From Candidatus Equicola faecalis (lineage in GTDB: Bacteria > Bacteroidota > Bacteroidia > Bacteroidales > Bacteroidaceae), in NCBI GenBank assembly GCA_018065185.1, contig JAGHTU010000008.1, positions 1 through 43,799 of the forward strand: a stretch of DNA of 43,799 bases. The letters are read 5' to 3'. The notes below the pieces were generated by a model, which did not search any database, was not told where the DNA came from, and was given only the letters and a program-made list of their open reading frames with translations. Shown piece after piece: positions 43,779 to 43,799 of this stretch. Position numbers and translations under genes: made by a program. Positions within the stretch are counted from its first letter, which is position 1. Each line of letters opens with the position of its first letter.

Positions 43779-43799
43779 CAAAAGCTCTCAATGTCTCGG

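Noticed and set aside
1..43799. tRNA or rRNA genes
   Set aside because: I looked for T-loop-like GGTTCGAATCC words and conserved rRNA stretches and saw none; a covariance-model search would be decisive.

Overview
The window reads as chromosomal DNA of a Bacteroidota bacterium, most likely a Prevotella/Segatella-type organism (order Bacteroidales). The evidence is the TTTG-N19..22-TAnnTTTG promoters, the lineage-typical families (HU-HIG DNA-binding protein, DUF1599, a Bacteroidetes LptD-like barrel, a biotinyl-domain carboxyltransferase opening with YRDMWQSS), lipoboxes without a typical Shine-Dalgarno context, and a pectin-degrading gene cluster. No rRNA, tRNA, transposase, phage gene or CRISPR array was seen. 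Identifications come from reading motifs; no database search was run.

Layout. (1) 1-561 is a hairpin-rich leader with a clear promoter for mutS2 (562-3048). (2) A leftward unit 8112->3049 holds an OadA-like carboxyltransferase, an HD phosphohydrolase and LptD, all with overlapping ends; LptD and mutS2 converge with no base between their stops. (3) A rightward housekeeping block 8291-21196 holds a lipoprotein, pepT, a DUF1599 protein, a DoxX/MauE-type membrane protein, tpiA, a SPOR protein, folE, dnaG, a MerR regulator, alaS, a RecD-like helicase with a TTG start, a PduO-type cobalamin adenosyltransferase and a DUF2795 protein, and ends at a strong intrinsic terminator. (4) A leftward block 34078->21372 begins at a strong promoter and encodes four carbohydrate enzymes in tight succession (GH127, GH141-like, GH78, GH138-like), a set that suggests attack on rhamnogalacturonan-II or related pectin side chains. 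A 1373-residue single-chain ABC transporter follows them. (5) 34188-37036 holds an HU-HIG gene, a 22-bp tandem repeat, exonuclease III and a thioredoxin-fold lipoprotein without CxxC. (6) 37083-39708 runs rightward: Skp/OmpH-like chaperone, murI, NCS2 purine permease. (7) 40966->39683, rbfA, an O-methyltransferase and aroQ form a leftward operon divergent from xerD (42365-43264). (8) 43265-43799 is another hairpin- and repeat-rich leader ending in a promoter for a gene beyond the window.

The most unusual item is the transporter at 21372-25493. One reading frame carries an amino-acid-type permease, an internal lipoprotein-like signal, a chain of substrate-binding lobes in the permuted order L2-[L1-L2]-[L1-L2]-L1, a second membrane anchor, a complete ABC ATPase and an unassigned 120-residue tail. 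The second theme is repetitive DNA: near-identical extended promoters at three loci, a shared intergenic element with a 22-bp tandem repeat in different copy numbers, and palindromic repeats that appear to have been read in frame into linkers of MutS2 and DnaG.
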